A stretch of DNA of 64,000 bases from Halobacteriovorax sp. DA5 (lineage in GTDB: Bacteria; Bdellovibrionota; Bacteriovoracia; Bacteriovoracales; Bacteriovoracaceae), in contig NZ_PPDJ01000001.1 of the NCBI RefSeq assembly GCF_002903145.1, positions 62,001 through 126,000 of the forward strand, read 5' to 3'. The stretch's first letter is position 1. Every line of letters starts with the position of its first letter. Below the pieces are notes generated by a model. It was given only the letters and a program-made list of their open reading frames with translations. It ran no database searches and was not told where the DNA came from. Below are positions 44,540 to 53,682 of the stretch, one piece after another. Made by a program: the position numbers and the translations under genes.

Positions 44540-45970
44540 ATGGAAGTTGTCTCAAACGCTAAATTAGGTCTAAAAGTTTATGATCCATTATATGGATTCA
44601 TCGACTTAACTCCACTTGAGATGGAGATTATCCACAGCCCATTTTTTCAAAGGCTGCGTTGGATTAAACAATTAGGATTTTCATTCTACGTTTTTCACGG
44701 TGCCGAGCATTCTCGCTATGGACATTGTATTGGCGTACTTAATAATGCCCATCTTATTCTAAGGTCAGTTGGCCGTGGTGTTGAAGATAATGAACTCTTT
44801 GTAAAAGAGCAGAAATCAAAAGAGGCCAAGTATCATCAGGCCATTCGAGTCTCAGCTCTTCTTCATGATATTGGAACATTTTGTTTTTCTCATACAACTG
44901 AGATGGCCTATATCAAGATAGGGGAGACAACAAATAAGAAAGGTGGAAAGGGATTACAAGACGATCACGAAAACCTAGGCTCATTCATTATCAAGAATAC
45001 TGACTATGAAGGTGGCCTAACACGAATTCTAAAAGATCATGGAATTGATCCACAAGAAGTTTCAGATCTTGTTAAAGGAACACACTCGTCAATCCTTGCT
45101 AATCAAATTCTTCACTCTGAAATTGATTGTGACCGCATGGATTATCTTTTAAGAGATGCTCACTACACAGGTCTTAAGTATGGAACTTATGATAGGGAAT
45201 ATCTACTTCATCACTTCACAACAGAGAAGGTAGCAGGTCACGATATTCTTGCAATTAAAGAAAATGCTCTTCACTGTGTGGAAGACTTTTTAAGTGCACG
45301 CTTTGCTTGGTACTCGCAAGTTATTCGCTCTCCACGTGGATCAAAGTATGATGCAATTGCAGATGCCCTTTGCTATCACATGCTAGAAAAAGGTCATATT
45401 TATCGCTACAGTGATCTTCTCGATATTATCAGTAACGATCCTATGCGTTTTTACGGATTCAATGATTCATACTTTATGAATACAATTCATAAGCTTCTTG
45501 TAGATGGACAATTTGATAAGTATGCAGATATTAAAGATATGGCACGTATCCTTCTTCTAAGACATGGCGCTAAGAATATCGATACAAGTGACTTTTCACA
45601 AAGCTTGCTTGAACAAGATAATATTGGATTCAATGATAAGCTCTTTAAGAAGACTGGTAATAAGGCCACTGATATCGTTAACTTCGTAAAAGAAAATGGA
45701 AGTGATGCTGATTGGGTTATTCCAGATATTCCTAAAAAGAAGATTATCTTTGTTAAGAGTCCAAGAGAGCTCGCAAAGAAGACAACATTAACAAACTTAT
45801 TACTAGAGCGTGATCCAGTAAAAATAAGATTGGATGATGGCCAGGTTAAGCTACTTGCTGATGTTGAAAACTCAATAATCTCAAAGCTTTCAAATACTAT
45901 GAGCTATACACCGAATTGCTTCTGCTCAGACGGTGCGTATAAATTACTTAAAGAACAAGGTGTGATTTAA
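44540..45970 (+). CDS. HD-domain phosphohydrolase (dNTPase/SAMHD1-like)
   Basis: 476-aa cytoplasmic protein. The HD superfamily pattern H..HD..D is visible: EHSRYGHCIGVLNN with His, ALLHDIGTFCFSH with the HD pair, and later EIDCDRMDYLLRDAHYTGL with the final Asp. The N-terminus (VYDPLYGFIDLTPLEMEIIHSPFFQRL) is typical of the SAMHD1/YdhJ-like group that hydrolyses dNTPs or related nucleotides. Exact substrate is unknown. AAAGGATC precedes the ATG. Its 3' end overlaps the convergent gene by 23 bases. Confidence 0.85.
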   Translation: MEVVSNAKLGLKVYDPLYGFIDLTPLEMEIIHSPFFQRLRWIKQLGFSFYVFHGAEHSRYGHCIGVLNNAHLILRSVGRGVEDNELFVKEQKSKEAKYHQAIRVSALLHDIGTFCFSHTTEMAYIKIGETTNKKGGKGLQDDHENLGSFIIKNTDYEGGLTRILKDHGIDPQEVSDLVKGTHSSILANQILHSEIDCDRMDYLLRDAHYTGLKYGTYDREYLLHHFTTEKVAGHDILAIKENALHCVEDFLSARFAWYSQVIRSPRGSKYDAIADALCYHMLEKGHIYRYSDLLDIISNDPMRFYGFNDSYFMNTIHKLLVDGQFDKYADIKDMARILLLRHGAKNIDTSDFSQSLLEQDNIGFNDKLFKKTGNKATDIVNFVKENGSDADWVIPDIPKKKIIFVKSPRELAKKTTLTNLLLERDPVKIRLDDGQVKLLADVENSIISKLSNTMSYTPNCFCSDGAYKLLKEQGVI

Positions 45971-46772
45971 GTTTTTTTGCCCTTTCGATTAGGGGTAAGT
46001 AGATACCTTCAAGACTTGCCCCATCGTATTCGATTTTTGATAGCTTCCCAGTTAGTAGCTCAAGATTCGAGTTCACAAAAAGTACTTCAGTATACCCTTC
46101 AAAAGTTGGGTAATCCCTTACAAAGGCTTTTTCTTCAATAGAATTCTCTAAATTTAAAAGTAAGCAAATGATATTAGCACTTCCTTTTCTTTGTGGAATA
46201 CGAGGAATGATAAAACTTAAATTCTCAATGAGATTATTTAGATATTCTTCTCTCTGTTCTTGCCCAAAAGTGACCATCGTCTTATTTGTGATTGAAAAGA
46301 AAGTTGCCTCAACACCCATAAAGCGATGAGATTCATTATCAATTGATAACAGAGAAATTGTTTCATCACGAGGCGAGAGAATGTATTGGCAAGTTAGCTT
46401 GTCGTAAGGTGGAACAAAGATAAACTCTTCGAATCGGCCAGATGAATTTGGGTTAAGAGCGATAACCTCAATAAAATTAGATTCAACTTCTGCACATAAC
46501 ATTCCAACAGTGATTGCACGTATTCGACTGTTTTGATCAAGATATTCATTGCAAAGTGTTTTATCTGTAAAGGCCAGGGTCACATTAATCCCGACCTCAT
46601 CAATTCGCTTCGTTCTAAATCGCGGGCCAATATCAACAGCTGTGTCGATGACATAGATGATGTCATAAAATGAAAGATTTCGAATTTCATAATCTCCATC
46701 AACACTACTGTCTTGTAAGAGGGAAGACAGTAGATGGGCATCGACTTGCTTTCCATTAATTTTTTCAAGCAC
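45948..46772 (-). CDS. Unrecognised 274-aa protein
   Basis: No signal peptide or membrane segment. The chain is alpha/beta with regular hydrophobic strands (IRAITVGMLCAEVES, FIEVIALNP, TCQYILSP, ISLLSIDNESHRFMGVEATFFSI). A PilZ or c-di-GMP-receptor-like beta barrel would be possible, but the RxxxR and D/NxSxxG signature is not present, so I make no call. It is divergent from ftsE and overlaps the HD gene at its 3' end. Confidence 0.5.
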   Translation of the reverse strand: MLEKINGKQVDAHLLSSLLQDSSVDGDYEIRNLSFYDIIYVIDTAVDIGPRFRTKRIDEVGINVTLAFTDKTLCNEYLDQNSRIRAITVGMLCAEVESNFIEVIALNPNSSGRFEEFIFVPPYDKLTCQYILSPRDETISLLSIDNESHRFMGVEATFFSITNKTMVTFGQEQREEYLNNLIENLSFIIPRIPQRKGSANIICLLLNLENSIEEKAFVRDYPTFEGYTEVLFVNSNLELLTGKLSKIEYDGASLEGIYLPLIERAKKLKSHLVL

Positions 46773-46889
46773 TTTGACCTCGCTTTAACTGATTTGCACC
46801 TGATTCTACGTATAAAATTTGTTTCCTTCAACAGGTGAAAGATAAAGATTTACTTATTTGACGCGCACAGTCGGTCTTTTTATCTACCT

Positions 46890-46918
46890 TTGCTTAAAAT
46901 TTGATTTTGTTATAAAAT
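46890..46918 (+). promoter_or_regulatory. Candidate promoter for ftsE-ftsX-envC
   Basis: TTGCTT (46890-46895), a 17-base spacer and TAAAAT (46913-46918). Transcription would begin near 46925, where an in-frame GTG lies; the preferred ATG at 46994 would then have a leader of about 70 bases. Confidence 0.4.
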
Positions 46919-46993
46919 TATAGAGTGGCAAAGAGGATTTTTGCCCAATTCAAGTTAGGAAGATTTGAATATTTAAATGAAGGACTCATATCA

Positions 46994-47698
46994 ATGATCT
47001 CAAGCAGTTACGCGAATCAAGCAAGTAATTTATTTGGAAACCAGAATTTAAATACGAATATGTATTTTACGCTGGAGAATGTCACTGTTGATTTCGACGG
47101 AATCAAGGCCATTTCCAATATCAATTTGCAAATTAGAAAAGGTGAAATTGTCTTTGTTACCGGGGCTTCTGGAGCGGGGAAAACAACACTTCTAAATGTT
47201 CTTGCAGGAAACGTTTCACCGACGAGCGGAACGATTAAAATTGATGATCGAGTTTTTACAACACAAGTTTTTCAAGATTTAAGACTGATTGAAAATATGA
47301 GTCTAATCGATAATTTACAATTTGCATTTGATCCAAGTGTGTATCGTTCTCGCAAAGAATTTGAGAGCGACTTAAACGAGCTAATTAAAATTCTAGGAAT
47401 TAAAAATCGCGTAAAACTTAAGGCCAAGGATGCTAATGGGGGACTAAGACAAAAAGTTGCCATCATTCGCGCGCTACTTGCAAAGCCTGACGTATTTATT
47501 GCGGATGAGCCATCAAGTTCACTAGACTTTGATAATACAAAAAGACTTTTTGATTTATTAAATATCTATAATGCGAAAAGAGGGACAACAATTATTTGGG
47601 CCTCTCATAATCGCGAATTAGTACAACGTTTCACGGGACGAATTATCCACCTAGATAACTCTCGTCTAATCCACTCGGGGCATGCATGTTTTATTTAA
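46994..47698 (+). CDS. ftsE: Cell division ATP-binding protein FtsE
   Basis: ABC ATPase that with FtsX controls septal murein hydrolases. Walker A is GASGAGKT, the Q-loop is FQDLRLIENMSLIDNL, Walker B is DVFIADEP, and the H-loop is in WASHNREL. The signature is NGGLRQK rather than LSGGQQQR, which is atypical. The start is ATG 46994 with AAGGAC upstream; a GTG at 46925 adds 23 residues and would be leaderless, and MYFTLENVT at 47060 aligns best with other FtsE starts. It overlaps ftsX by 13 bases, the standard ftsEX order. Confidence 0.88.
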   Translation: MISSSYANQASNLFGNQNLNTNMYFTLENVTVDFDGIKAISNINLQIRKGEIVFVTGASGAGKTTLLNVLAGNVSPTSGTIKIDDRVFTTQVFQDLRLIENMSLIDNLQFAFDPSVYRSRKEFESDLNELIKILGIKNRVKLKAKDANGGLRQKVAIIRALLAKPDVFIADEPSSSLDFDNTKRLFDLLNIYNAKRGTTIIWASHNRELVQRFTGRIIHLDNSRLIHSGHACFI

Positions 47699-48483
47699 AA
47701 GAATTAGCTCGTTTCACAAAAAATAATCTTTTTGGGCAAGCGCTTTTTTCTCTTTTAACAATCTCTCTTGTTATTTCTGTTTCTAACTATGACAGTTTTA
47801 AAAAGAAGATTTCAAATGCGCTTCCTGCAATTCAAAATGAGTATTACTTTAATGCTCTCGTTGATGGGGATTTAAACACATCAAGTATTTCTAGAAAGAT
47901 TAAGGGACTACCTGGAGTAAAGGGTGTTGAAGCGATTAGTGCAACAAAGAGCATGGCCGTAACAAACCAACTTAAAGATGTTCTAGAACTTGGAAAAGAT
48001 GAAATTACTTCAATTATCTCAATGAAGGGGTTAAAAATTATTTTAGATGAGAAAGTTTCGGAGAGTTCGACTAACCTTATTAGAGAATACTTAGTTCGTT
48101 TAACAGGTAAGGACAATGTTGTTCTAGGAAGTGTGAGAAAGAAAATTTCAAATTCACAATCTTGGAAAAATGTAATGAATGAACTAAAGAGAAGACCGCT
48201 TCAAGTTTTAATCACTGTTCTAGCTCTTTTTTGGGTTGTTGCTTTTATGACTATTAAGCGCAACTTAAAGCAGGTTTCTTACCTTATTGAAAAGTTTCAA
48301 AGAAAGAAGAATGTAGCTTTCAAAATGTACACAGTTAATATTATCGCATCAACTCTTATTGGTTGCGCTCTATCATTTGCCTTCTTCTCTCCGGATGAAG
48401 TTTTTACATTAATAGTAAGTGCAGCATTATTAACAACTTCTGCGTGGTACACGATCGGGAAACTTGAATGGCAAAAAGCTTAG
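47686..48483 (+). CDS. ftsX: Cell division protein FtsX
   Basis: 265-aa inner-membrane protein with four helices: about 16-34 (LFGQALFSLLTISLVISV), 170-190 (PLQVLITVLALFWVVAFM), 218-236 (VNIIASTLIGCALSFAFF) and 240-258 (VFTLIVSAALLTTSAWYTI). The large periplasmic loop between the first and second (about 40-165) is the part that recruits EnvC. No catalytic activity of its own. Sequence is divergent, but the operon position between ftsE and an EnvC-like gene settles the identity. Confidence 0.85.
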   Translation: MFYLKELARFTKNNLFGQALFSLLTISLVISVSNYDSFKKKISNALPAIQNEYYFNALVDGDLNTSSISRKIKGLPGVKGVEAISATKSMAVTNQLKDVLELGKDEITSIISMKGLKIILDEKVSESSTNLIREYLVRLTGKDNVVLGSVRKKISNSQSWKNVMNELKRRPLQVLITVLALFWVVAFMTIKRNLKQVSYLIEKFQRKKNVAFKMYTVNIIASTLIGCALSFAFFSPDEVFTLIVSAALLTTSAWYTIGKLEWQKA

Positions 48484-49520
48484 TTCTTTTCACAGTTCTA
48501 TTAATTACTTCAGCTTCAATGAGGGCCGAGGCGGCACCAAACTTGAATGCGATTAAAGGGCAGGTAACTGATTCTCGCAGCAAGATCGACAATTACAAAA
48601 AGTCGATTCAATCAATCGAAACTCAATTACAGACAAAGAATGAAGACTATCTTCAGGCCATGAAATCAAGACAAGATCTTGATTATCAAATTTTTGAATT
48701 AGAAAAAAATCTTAATCAATCTTTATTTGACCTGGAATCAGATAAAGTTCGTGTGAAAAAGACGATTCGTCATGTTGCCTTAAGTTACATGGAAAACTCG
48801 ACGCACGAAGACCTTGTGAAAAGTCAGCTTCTTTTAAAGTCTCTAAAGAATGAAAAGAAAGAGATTCAATCAAAAATTGATTATTGTACAGACCTAAAAA
48901 AGAAGACATTTGAACTTAGAACTCGTTTGAGTGAAACAGTAAAAATAGAAAGAGAGCTTTATACTCTTTTACAAGAGCTTGAAACTCGTAAAAGCTCAAC
49001 TGTTCAAGAATTCTTAACTGAAAAAGAAAATCACGAAAAATTAAAATCAGAATATAGTAAGTTACGAAAATCACAACAACTTGCTAAAAAGAAAGCTCAA
49101 GCAAAACTAAAAGTAATTAAAAACAAAGCAAGTAGCTCTTCGACTAAGTTAGTTGCTAATTTTGCTGTTCCTGTTAAAAAATTTATTTCGACAGAAAATG
49201 GCAAGAAAGGAATTACTTATACTGTTAAGAGTGGACAAGAAATTTTTGCGACCAAAGCTGGAAAAGTTGAATATGTAGGTTCACTGGCCAACGTAGGTAA
49301 TGTGATTATGGTGGATCATGGAAATGATATTCGTAGTATCTATCTTGGTGACTTCGCAGCAAGCGTAAAAAAGGGACAAGCTGTTGATCTTGGCTCATCT
49401 GTTGCAAAAACAAGATTCTCAATTAAGAAGGGGAATCTAAGTAAAGTTTATTTTGAAATTAGAAAGAAAAATACAGCACAAAATACAGCACAACTAATTA
49501 ATAATAAAATTAATATTTAA
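48468..49520 (+). CDS. envC: EnvC-like murein hydrolase activator (coiled coil plus degenerate LytM)
   Basis: 350 aa with a signal peptide (MAKSLVLFTVLLITSASMRAEA). A long coiled coil covers about 30-225 (SIETQLQTKNEDYLQAMK, VKIERELYTLLQELET). The last 110 residues form a LytM/M23-like domain (FAVPVKKFISTENGKKG, YTVKSGQEIFATKAGKVEYVG, MVDHGNDIRSIYLGDF). The zinc ligands HxxxD and HxH of active M23 peptidases are absent, as in E. coli EnvC, which activates AmiA/AmiB instead of cutting. It overlaps ftsX by 16 bases, so FtsEX-EnvC is a single coupled unit. Confidence 0.87.
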   Translation: MAKSLVLFTVLLITSASMRAEAAPNLNAIKGQVTDSRSKIDNYKKSIQSIETQLQTKNEDYLQAMKSRQDLDYQIFELEKNLNQSLFDLESDKVRVKKTIRHVALSYMENSTHEDLVKSQLLLKSLKNEKKEIQSKIDYCTDLKKKTFELRTRLSETVKIERELYTLLQELETRKSSTVQEFLTEKENHEKLKSEYSKLRKSQQLAKKKAQAKLKVIKNKASSSSTKLVANFAVPVKKFISTENGKKGITYTVKSGQEIFATKAGKVEYVGSLANVGNVIMVDHGNDIRSIYLGDFAASVKKGQAVDLGSSVAKTRFSIKKGNLSKVYFEIRKKNTAQNTAQLINNKINI

Positions 49521-49534
49521 AATTAGGAATAATA

Positions 49535-50881
49535 ATGAAAAAGCTATTTGTTGCTCTTATGCTTACGGCATTTGTAGCACCTGCTCAGGCAAAGCAAACT
49601 GAGAGGTCGCGTTTTGAAAAGCTCGAACTCTTCAATAAAGTTATTCATATCATCGAAACAAATTATTACCGAAAGGTAGATATTGATAAGCTCATTGATG
49701 GAGCACTAAAGGGAATGTTTCAAACATTAGACCCTCACTCTGCATTTTTAGATGAAGAAGTATTCAAGAAGATGCAAGAAGACACAAGTGGCGAGTATGG
49801 TGGACTTGGAATAGAAGTTACGCAAAAAGATGGTGTTCTTGTCATTACAACTCCAATCGAGGATTCTCCTGCTGAAAAAGCGGGCCTTCTGCCAGGAGAT
49901 AAAATTGTTGAAATTAATAATGAGTCAACAATTGGTATCACTCTTGATGAAGCCGTTGATCGTATGAAAGGTGAGCTTGGAACTGTTATTAACCTAGGAA
50001 TCCTAAGAGCTGGTGAAAAAGATATTCGTAACTTCAAGGTAAAGCGCCAAAAGATCAAGACTAAGCCAGTTAAGTCATTTGCAGTAAATAACTATGCTGT
50101 TATTCGTTTAAGCCAATTTCAAAAAGATGCAGCTGAATATGTAGTAAAGGCGCTTAAAAAAGAAAAAAAGAAACTTGGAAAGAATTTTAGAGGAGTTGTT
50201 TTAGATCTTCGCTCGAACCCAGGTGGACTTTTAAATGAAGCAGTAAATCTTGCTTCAATCTTTTTAAATGATGGAGTAGTTGTTTCGACTGAAGGTCGTG
50301 ATCCAAAGAATAAAGAAATTCGTTATGTTAAAAAGAGTGGCCATAAAGAACTAGAGATACCTGTTGCTGTATTAATTAACGGCTCAAGTGCTTCTGCTTC
50401 TGAAATTGTGGCAGGTGCTCTCCAAGATCACAAGCGTGCTCTAATTGTTGGGACAAATTCTTTTGGAAAAGGAAGTGTACAAACCGTTTCTCAAGTTTCA
50501 GAAGAGCAGGGGATTAAACTTACAATTGCCCAGTATATGACACCAAAAGGAAGAAAAATTCAGGCCCTTGGTATTAAGCCTGATGTTCAAGTTTCACAAG
50601 TCGAAGGTGAATTTGTTGAAGAGCATATGTATGATGATGGTGGAGTAAGAGAAGTCGATCTTAGAAATCACTTAACGGCCACTGTTGAAACTGAAGAAGA
50701 AAAGGAAGCTCGTCTTAAGCGTGAAAAAGCAGCACGTCTAAAAAGAATTGAAAGAGCAAAAGAAATCAATCAAAAGAAAGATGAATCATCGGTAGCTAGA
50801 AAGTATTCGGCCGACAAAGACTACCAAGTTCTTCAGGCAATTAAATTTTTAAACGCAGTCAATAAATTTCAAAATATCTAG
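49535..50881 (+). CDS. ctpA: Carboxyl-terminal processing peptidase CtpA (S41)
   Basis: 448-aa exported serine protease with a signal peptide (MKKLFVALMLTAFVAPAQA). The N-terminal helical part contains LDPHSAFLDEE. A PDZ domain lies at about 85-170 (GGLGIEVTQKDG, GLLPGDKIVEINN). In the protease core the catalytic Ser is in INGSSASASEIVAGALQD and the Lys in GTNSFGKGSVQ. A charged C-terminal extension follows (about 365-448). In many bacteria such peptidases trim or degrade murein hydrolases, so its place after envC fits. 14 bases from envC. Confidence 0.93.
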   Translation: MKKLFVALMLTAFVAPAQAKQTERSRFEKLELFNKVIHIIETNYYRKVDIDKLIDGALKGMFQTLDPHSAFLDEEVFKKMQEDTSGEYGGLGIEVTQKDGVLVITTPIEDSPAEKAGLLPGDKIVEINNESTIGITLDEAVDRMKGELGTVINLGILRAGEKDIRNFKVKRQKIKTKPVKSFAVNNYAVIRLSQFQKDAAEYVVKALKKEKKKLGKNFRGVVLDLRSNPGGLLNEAVNLASIFLNDGVVVSTEGRDPKNKEIRYVKKSGHKELEIPVAVLINGSSASASEIVAGALQDHKRALIVGTNSFGKGSVQTVSQVSEEQGIKLTIAQYMTPKGRKIQALGIKPDVQVSQVEGEFVEEHMYDDGGVREVDLRNHLTATVETEEEKEARLKREKAARLKRIERAKEINQKKDESSVARKYSADKDYQVLQAIKFLNAVNKFQNI

Positions 50882-50891
50882 TTGAAATCAC

Positions 50892-50933
50892 AGTGGGATG
50901 ACGCTCTTTGTCTTCCCACTTTGTGCCTTTTTT
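50892..50933 (+). terminator. Intrinsic terminator after ctpA
   Basis: AGTGGGA, mismatch, GAC pairs with GTC, mismatch, TCCCACT (50892-50920). A TTT and then TTTTTT at 50928-50933 follow. The T run is 7 bases from the stem, so termination may be partial and xseA could be read through. Confidence 0.55.
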
Positions 50934-50947
50934 AACATCATTAAGGG

Positions 50948-52246
50948 ATGAATAATAAAGTCCCATCAGTCTCACAACTCGTAAATCACATTAAGAAAAA
51001 TCTCGAGTCTAATTATCAAAATATTAGTGTAACAGGAGAGGTTTCAAACCTTAGCTCCTCTGGTGCAGGACATTGGTATTTCTCACTTGGTGATGGCAGT
51101 GCCCTCATGCAAATGGCCCTCTTTAAAATGGATGCCATGAGAAATCCAGTCATTAAAAATATTCGTGCAGGAGATAAGGTTATTGTCTCTGGTTCTGTTT
51201 CTGTTTATCCGAGTCGTGGAACTTTTCAGTTAATTGTTAAGCGTATTGTGCCGGCGGGTAAGGGTGATCTTCAGGAACAATTTGAATTATTAAAAAAGAA
51301 ACTTCAAGCAGAAGGTCTTTTTGATATGAGTTCAAAGCAGCCGATACCGACGATGCCAAAACGCATCGGTGTAATTACGGCAAAGGGAGCCGCGGCCCTG
51401 CAAGACTTTTTAAATGTATCTCAAAGAAGATCAGAGTATCATCAGGTACTTCTTTCACCGGCCCTGGTTCAAGGAGTAAATGCTCCTGCCTCAATTCGTA
51501 AGGCCCTTGAAAAACTCATTGCTTATCATTTAAAGGCAAAAGAAGAGGAGCGTACTAAAGATATGTTAGATGTTATCGTTCTTACTCGTGGTGGTGGGTC
51601 GATGGAAGACCTCTGGGCGTTTAATGACGAAGCACTTGCTTGGGATATTTATAATTGCCCAATCCCAACGATTAGTGCCGTTGGTCACCAAGTGGACTTT
51701 ACCATCTCTGATTATGTAGCCGATCTTAGGATGGAGACGCCTTCAGCTGCTGCAGAAGTTTTAACTCAAAAATTTATGGCCTTAGACTCTGATATGAATC
51801 GCATTCGTAAGGATTTAAAAAGTGCCATGAATATGGAACTTCGTCGTCGCTATGATGTTCTTTCTGAAACGTCACCGAAGAGTTTCCTCATTGCTCTTAA
51901 ATCGAAAATTTCAGATTATAAGCATGAGCTTGAGAAGCTGAATCTTATTAAGAGAAAAGAACAGATCCTATCTCTTTATGAATATACTTTTGAGCTTGAT
52001 CGCCTTAGTCGTCAGCTCGTAAAAGCAATCCAAAATAAAATTGTGAATTATAAAAATAAGAATATGGAATTTGAAAAAATTCTTGGTGCCTTAAATCCTA
52101 AAAATGTTCTAACTCGTGGATATGCTTACACGCAAATTGGTGACAAGGTCATTAGCTCTGCCAAGGACATGGCAAAGCTTGAAAATGTCGATGTGGATAT
52201 TCACTACGCTGACGGTAAGGTGACTCTTCATAAAGGAGTTAACTAG
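50948..52246 (+). CDS. xseA: Exodeoxyribonuclease VII large subunit
   Basis: Degrades single-stranded DNA to oligonucleotides. 432 aa. The N-terminal OB fold is at about 5-100 (SVTGEVSNLSSSGAGHWYFSL). The catalytic region has GVITAKGAAALQDFLNV, VLTRGGGSMEDLWAFNDE, ISAVGHQVDFTISDYVAD and RMETPSAAAEVL. The C-terminal helical region that binds small subunits follows, ending ILTRGYAYTQ-type (NVLTRGYAYTQIGDKVI). The small-subunit gene xseB is not adjacent. The stop overlaps the GTG of the next gene. Confidence 0.93.
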   Translation: MNNKVPSVSQLVNHIKKNLESNYQNISVTGEVSNLSSSGAGHWYFSLGDGSALMQMALFKMDAMRNPVIKNIRAGDKVIVSGSVSVYPSRGTFQLIVKRIVPAGKGDLQEQFELLKKKLQAEGLFDMSSKQPIPTMPKRIGVITAKGAAALQDFLNVSQRRSEYHQVLLSPALVQGVNAPASIRKALEKLIAYHLKAKEEERTKDMLDVIVLTRGGGSMEDLWAFNDEALAWDIYNCPIPTISAVGHQVDFTISDYVADLRMETPSAAAEVLTQKFMALDSDMNRIRKDLKSAMNMELRRRYDVLSETSPKSFLIALKSKISDYKHELEKLNLIKRKEQILSLYEYTFELDRLSRQLVKAIQNKIVNYKNKNMEFEKILGALNPKNVLTRGYAYTQIGDKVISSAKDMAKLENVDVDIHYADGKVTLHKGVN

Positions 52247-53682
52247 TGAGTGCATCTCTTGGCTTTCAAGATAGTGAAGTTAATTCGCCTAAACAGAATT
52301 TTTACTACCACTCAAATATAGAGATTGATGAAGAGCTGGAGCGCAATCTAAACTATTCTGGATTTAGCTCTAGTGATTATGAATTTGATTTTTCAATTGA
52401 ATCTAGTATCCCTCTAATTGTTAAGTTAGAAGACCATATTATTGAGATTGAAACCATCGAGAATCTTAAAGAGCTTCTTCATTTCAAAAGAGAGCTTGCA
52501 AGAGTCTTTAAATTAAACTCTAGTATGGCCAGTGCCAATCTAGATGAAATGGAAATCGCAGGTCTTTATCTTGAAAAGGTATATCAAGATAATGATGAGA
52601 ATTTTATAGCTGAACTTTTTAAGATCTCTGAAGTCAAAAATGAATTTAATATTAAGGTAATCGATAAGGCCGATTCACATCTTTACCCTGTTAAAGAAGA
52701 CTATTGTTTTGAAGATAGTACTTCTTATTATCTACTTACTGTAAAAGGGGATAGGGAAGAAGCTTTTTTGGCCGCACAAGCGATCGCCAATGTTATTCAA
52801 TTAATTAATGTTAACCAAGAAGAGCTTTCAAGTGAGCAGTTAGGTGTTACAGACCTAATTAACAAATTGTCATATCCTGTTGTTATTTTGAGTGATGATG
52901 GTATCGTTCACTATCATAATGATCATTTTCTAAAGCTTGGTATCACACCAAATAATCTTATTAAGAATATTGATTCAGGATGGTTAGATATTGGAGATCA
53001 AAAGTATAAAATTCTTTCAAGTACAACTTCTAATTTAAAAACAATTTGTCTTGTGAAACAGGAATTCAATTATACAAAGTCTCACTCTGAACTTGGTATT
53101 ATTACAAGCTCGATTGCCCACGAACTCAATAATCCTCTTGCGGGAATTCTTGCGGCCATTAATATGTTAGAACTTGAAGAGTGGGAAGAAGACGATTTAA
53201 CAATCCTAAATGAAATGAAGGCGTCAGCAAATCGTTGTAAGAGCCTAATCAATACTTTCCTTGGTTTTGCCAAAGTTAATGATCAACTAAGTCGTCAAAG
53301 TACGTTTGAGAGTATTCTCCAACAGGCAATCTCGCTACTGAGCAATCGAAAAATCGAATCGGGAATTTCAATTCAAACAAATATTTCTAATGATCTCAAA
53401 GAACATGCGATTAGTGGTGCGAGTCTTCCAATCATTCTCTACTTAATCCTAAGTGAGATGATGACGCTTAAAAATCACGAACTCTTAATTGATGCTAGCT
53501 CTAACTCTATTGACTGTAACTTCTATCGTAGTGAACACGACATCATTCTTACGGTAAAGAATCTCAATATCGAAGGACAAAAGAGTAAGATCTTAAACCG
53601 CTTAATCATCCACTTACTTGCTCTTGAAAATTCACGGGTTGAAATTCATGGGCAGGAAATTGTGATTTATAATTTGGTCTGA
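52246..53682 (+). CDS. Histidine-kinase-like protein with intact H-box but no recognisable ATPase domain
   Basis: 478 aa, soluble. The N-terminal 180 residues are not recognised. A PAS-like region lies at about 200-270 (LSYPVVILSDDGIVHYHNDHFL). The dimerisation/phosphotransfer helix carries the phospho-acceptor His in SSIAHELNNPLAGILAAI near residue 292. The C-terminal 150 residues occupy the place of the HATPase domain but show no Asn box, no DxGxG and no GxGLG. It may be a phosphotransfer partner rather than a kinase. The GTG start overlaps the xseA stop (TAGTG). Confidence 0.7.
   Translation: MSASLGFQDSEVNSPKQNFYYHSNIEIDEELERNLNYSGFSSSDYEFDFSIESSIPLIVKLEDHIIEIETIENLKELLHFKRELARVFKLNSSMASANLDEMEIAGLYLEKVYQDNDENFIAELFKISEVKNEFNIKVIDKADSHLYPVKEDYCFEDSTSYYLLTVKGDREEAFLAAQAIANVIQLINVNQEELSSEQLGVTDLINKLSYPVVILSDDGIVHYHNDHFLKLGITPNNLIKNIDSGWLDIGDQKYKILSSTTSNLKTICLVKQEFNYTKSHSELGIITSSIAHELNNPLAGILAAINMLELEEWEEDDLTILNEMKASANRCKSLINTFLGFAKVNDQLSRQSTFESILQQAISLLSNRKIESGISIQTNISNDLKEHAISGASLPIILYLILSEMMTLKNHELLIDASSNSIDCNFYRSEHDIILTVKNLNIEGQKSKILNRLIIHLLALENSRVEIHGQEIVIYNLV

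Noticed and set aside
45948..46772. PilZ c-di-GMP receptor
   Set aside because: The RxxxR and D/NxSxxG signature residues are absent.
48468..49520. Active M23 zinc peptidase
   Set aside because: The LytM-like domain lacks the HxxxD and HxH zinc ligands, so an EnvC-type activator is more likely.
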